From the NCBI RefSeq assembly GCF_025426255.1, contig NZ_CP104861.1, positions 4,883,001 to 4,947,000 of the forward strand: a stretch of 64,000 bases of DNA, written 5' to 3'. The stretch comes from Pseudomonas fragi. GTDB taxonomy: Bacteria > Pseudomonadota > Gammaproteobacteria > Pseudomonadales > Pseudomonadaceae. The translations under genes and the position numbers were made by a program. Position 1 is the stretch's first letter. Every line of letters starts with the position of its first letter. Below are positions 62,416-64,000 of this stretch, one piece after another. The notes under the pieces are model-generated. The model was given only the letters and a program-made list of their open reading frames with translations, searched no databases and was not told where the DNA came from.

Positions 62416-63834
62416 CTAGACGCCCAGGTAATCCATGATCCCTTCAGCCGCAGTACGGCCTTCGAAGATCGCGGTTACCACCAGGTCAGATCCGCGCACC
62501 ATGTCACCACCGGCAAAAATCTTCGGGTGGCTGGTCTGGTGCTTGAACTGCGACTGCTCGGGCGCAATCACGCGGCCCTGGCTGTCGGTCTGGATCTCGA
62601 ACTGGTCGAACCATGACGCCGGGCTCGGACGAAAGCCAAACGCGATGATCACGGCGTCTGCCGCGATGATCTCTTCGGAACCCGGAATCGGCTCCGGGCT
62701 GCGACGGCCACGGGCATCCGGTTCGCCGAGACGGGTCTCGACAACCTTCACGCCTTCAACCTTGCCTTCACCAACAATGGCGATCGGCTGACGGTTGTAG
62801 AGGAATTTAACGCCCTCTTCCTTGGCATTTTTCACCTCTTTACGCGAGCCCGGCATGTTGGCTTCGTCACGACGGTAGGCACAGGTCACCGATTTGGCGC
62901 CCTGGCGAATCGAAGTGCGGTTGCAGTCCATGGCCGTGTCGCCACCACCGAGCACCACAATTTTTTTGCCTTTCATGTCGACGAAATCTTCCGGCGACTT
63001 TTCAAAGCCCAGATTGCGGTTGACGTTGGCGATCAGGAAATCCAGCGCATCGTGCACGCCCGGCAGGTCTTCACCGGCAAAACCACCTTTCATGTAGGTG
63101 TAGGTGCCCATGCCCATAAAGACCGCGTCGTATTCGGCCAGCAGCTGTTCCATGCTGATGTCCTTGCCGATTTCGGTATTGAGACGGAACTCGATACCCA
63201 TGCCGGTGAACACTTCGCGACGGTGGCTGAGTACGGTTTTTTCCAGCTTGAACTCCGGGATGCCGAAGGTCAGCAGGCCGCCGATTTCCGGGTTCTTGTC
63301 GAAGACCACCGGGGTCACGCCGCCACGTACCAGCACGTCGGCACAGCCCAGGCCCGCAGGGCCCGCGCCGATGATCGCTACACGTTTGCCGGTCGGCACC
63401 ACCTTGGACATGTCCGGGCGCCAGCCCATAGCGAACGCGGTATCGGTGATGTATTTCTCGACCGAGCCGATGGTCACTGCGCCAAAACCGTCGTTCAGGG
63501 TGCAAGCACCCTCGCACAAGCGGTCTTGCGGGCACACCCGGCCACACACTTCGGGAAGGGTGTTGGTCTGGTGCGACAGCTCAGCGGCAGCGAGGATATT
63601 GCCCTCGGCCACCAGCTTGAGCCAGTTGGGAATGAAGTTATGCACAGGGCATTTCCATTCACAGTACGGGTTGCCGCAACCCAGGCAGCGGTGAGCCTGA
63701 TCGGCAGACTGCTGGGGTTTGAAGGGTTCGTAAATTTCCACGAACTCTTTTTTGCGTTGACGTAACAGTTTCTTCTTCGGATCTTTGCGCCCGACATCGA
63801 TGAACTGGAAGTCGTTACTCAGACGTTCAGCCAT
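62416..63834 (-). CDS. gltD: glutamate synthase small (beta) subunit
   Basis: 472 residues. N-terminal cysteines CLGCGNPYCEWKCPVHNFIPNW and CGRVCPQDRLCEGACTLN bind the 4Fe-4S clusters; VAIIGAGPAGLGCADVL is the FAD loop and VLGGGDTAMDC the NADPH loop. Passes electrons from NADPH to GltB in glutamine-dependent glutamate synthesis. Starts 33 bases after the gltB stop, the usual gltBD order. Confidence 0.97.
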   Translation of the reverse strand: MAERLSNDFQFIDVGRKDPKKKLLRQRKKEFVEIYEPFKPQQSADQAHRCLGCGNPYCEWKCPVHNFIPNWLKLVAEGNILAAAELSHQTNTLPEVCGRVCPQDRLCEGACTLNDGFGAVTIGSVEKYITDTAFAMGWRPDMSKVVPTGKRVAIIGAGPAGLGCADVLVRGGVTPVVFDKNPEIGGLLTFGIPEFKLEKTVLSHRREVFTGMGIEFRLNTEIGKDISMEQLLAEYDAVFMGMGTYTYMKGGFAGEDLPGVHDALDFLIANVNRNLGFEKSPEDFVDMKGKKIVVLGGGDTAMDCNRTSIRQGAKSVTCAYRRDEANMPGSRKEVKNAKEEGVKFLYNRQPIAIVGEGKVEGVKVVETRLGEPDARGRRSPEPIPGSEEIIAADAVIIAFGFRPSPASWFDQFEIQTDSQGRVIAPEQSQFKHQTSHPKIFAGGDMVRGSDLVVTAIFEGRTAAEGIMDYLGV

Positions 63835-63867
63835 GGTTAAAACCTCATCAAACTTTTCAGGCGCATA

Positions 63868-64000
63868 TCACTGCGGGTTGGCACGGATGCTGGAAAGCAA
63901 CGATTTCAAGCTGGCAGCCTTAGGCTTGACCATCCAGAACCGACGCAGGTAGTCATCGAGGTTTTCCGAGAGGTTGCGACCCCACTCGCTGTTGGTTTCC
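63868..64000 (-). CDS. gltB: glutamate synthase large subunit, C-terminal end
   Basis: Only the last 44 codons are in the window, translating to ETNSEWGRNLSENLDDYLRRF and ending ...SLLSSIRANPQ-stop. The conserved C-terminus of pseudomonad GltB; the remainder lies beyond the right edge. Confidence 0.9.
   Translation of the reverse strand, partial: ETNSEWGRNLSENLDDYLRRFWMVKPKAASLKSLLSSIRANPQ

Overview
The window is a chromosomal segment of a Pseudomonas species, most likely of the P. fluorescens lineage in the broad sense. The gene order waaP-waaG-waaC-waaF, ilvE, glnE, aceE-aceF, dipA, msrA, ..., nhaP2, mscK, selO, ..., parA-like, ..., LysR/MFS, hemE, gltD, gltB follows, as far as I remember it, the P. 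aeruginosa PA5007-PA5036 backbone. The two palindromic repeat families (GTAGCCGCTGCCGCAGGC and GTGGGAGCGGGC types) are typical of fluorescent pseudomonads. No tRNA, rRNA, CRISPR array, prophage or insertion sequence was seen.

Layout. 1-4981: LPS core operon on the minus strand (two LPS kinases, waaP, waaG, waaC, waaF). 5040-9024: ilvE and glnE, minus strand. 9408-13699: aceE-aceF, preceded by two matched operator-like palindromes. 14023-18955: a PhoD-like phosphatase, the c-di-GMP phosphodiesterase dipA, and msrA. 19118-26042: rlmJ, then the divergent proline pair putP/putA, whose intergenic region holds six PutA-type GTTGCA boxes. 26109-33671: a small membrane protein, nhaP2, mscK, selO. 33672-35112: a small DUF3077-like gene behind a structured leader, and a higBA toxin-antitoxin pair. 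35419-38578: SLC13 permease, trxC, ParA-family ATPase. 38883-57473: an 18.6 kb, 21-gene, single-strand, mostly overlapping operon. 57544-58644: a second toxin-antitoxin pair with a shortened antitoxin, and a second small gene behind the same structured leader. 58757-64000: LysR regulator, MFS exporter, hemE, gltD and the 3' end of gltB.

The large operon is an aryl polyene (APE) or xanthomonadin-like pigment cluster. It encodes a type II fatty-acid-like assembly line (two ketosynthases, a chain-length factor, two ACPs, ketoreductase, dehydratases) and an aryl starter module (aromatic amino acid ammonia-lyase, AMP ligase). It also carries a methyltransferase, a flavin-dependent halogenase-like enzyme, lipid-attachment acyltransferases and a glycosyltransferase, and an export set (LolA-like protein, MMPL/RND exporter, lipoproteins). 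Unusual points are the halogenase signature, a ligase-dehydratase fusion, a separate glycosyltransferase and acyltransferase, an antiporter-like membrane protein, and REP pairs sitting inside the signal-peptide coding region of two export genes.

The most novel signal is an ~80-nt RNA element found twice (34016-34097 and 58320-58407). Both copies fold by eye into the same three-way junction, with compensatory changes in two helices. Each lies 52-54 nt upstream of a small gene for a short helical protein.
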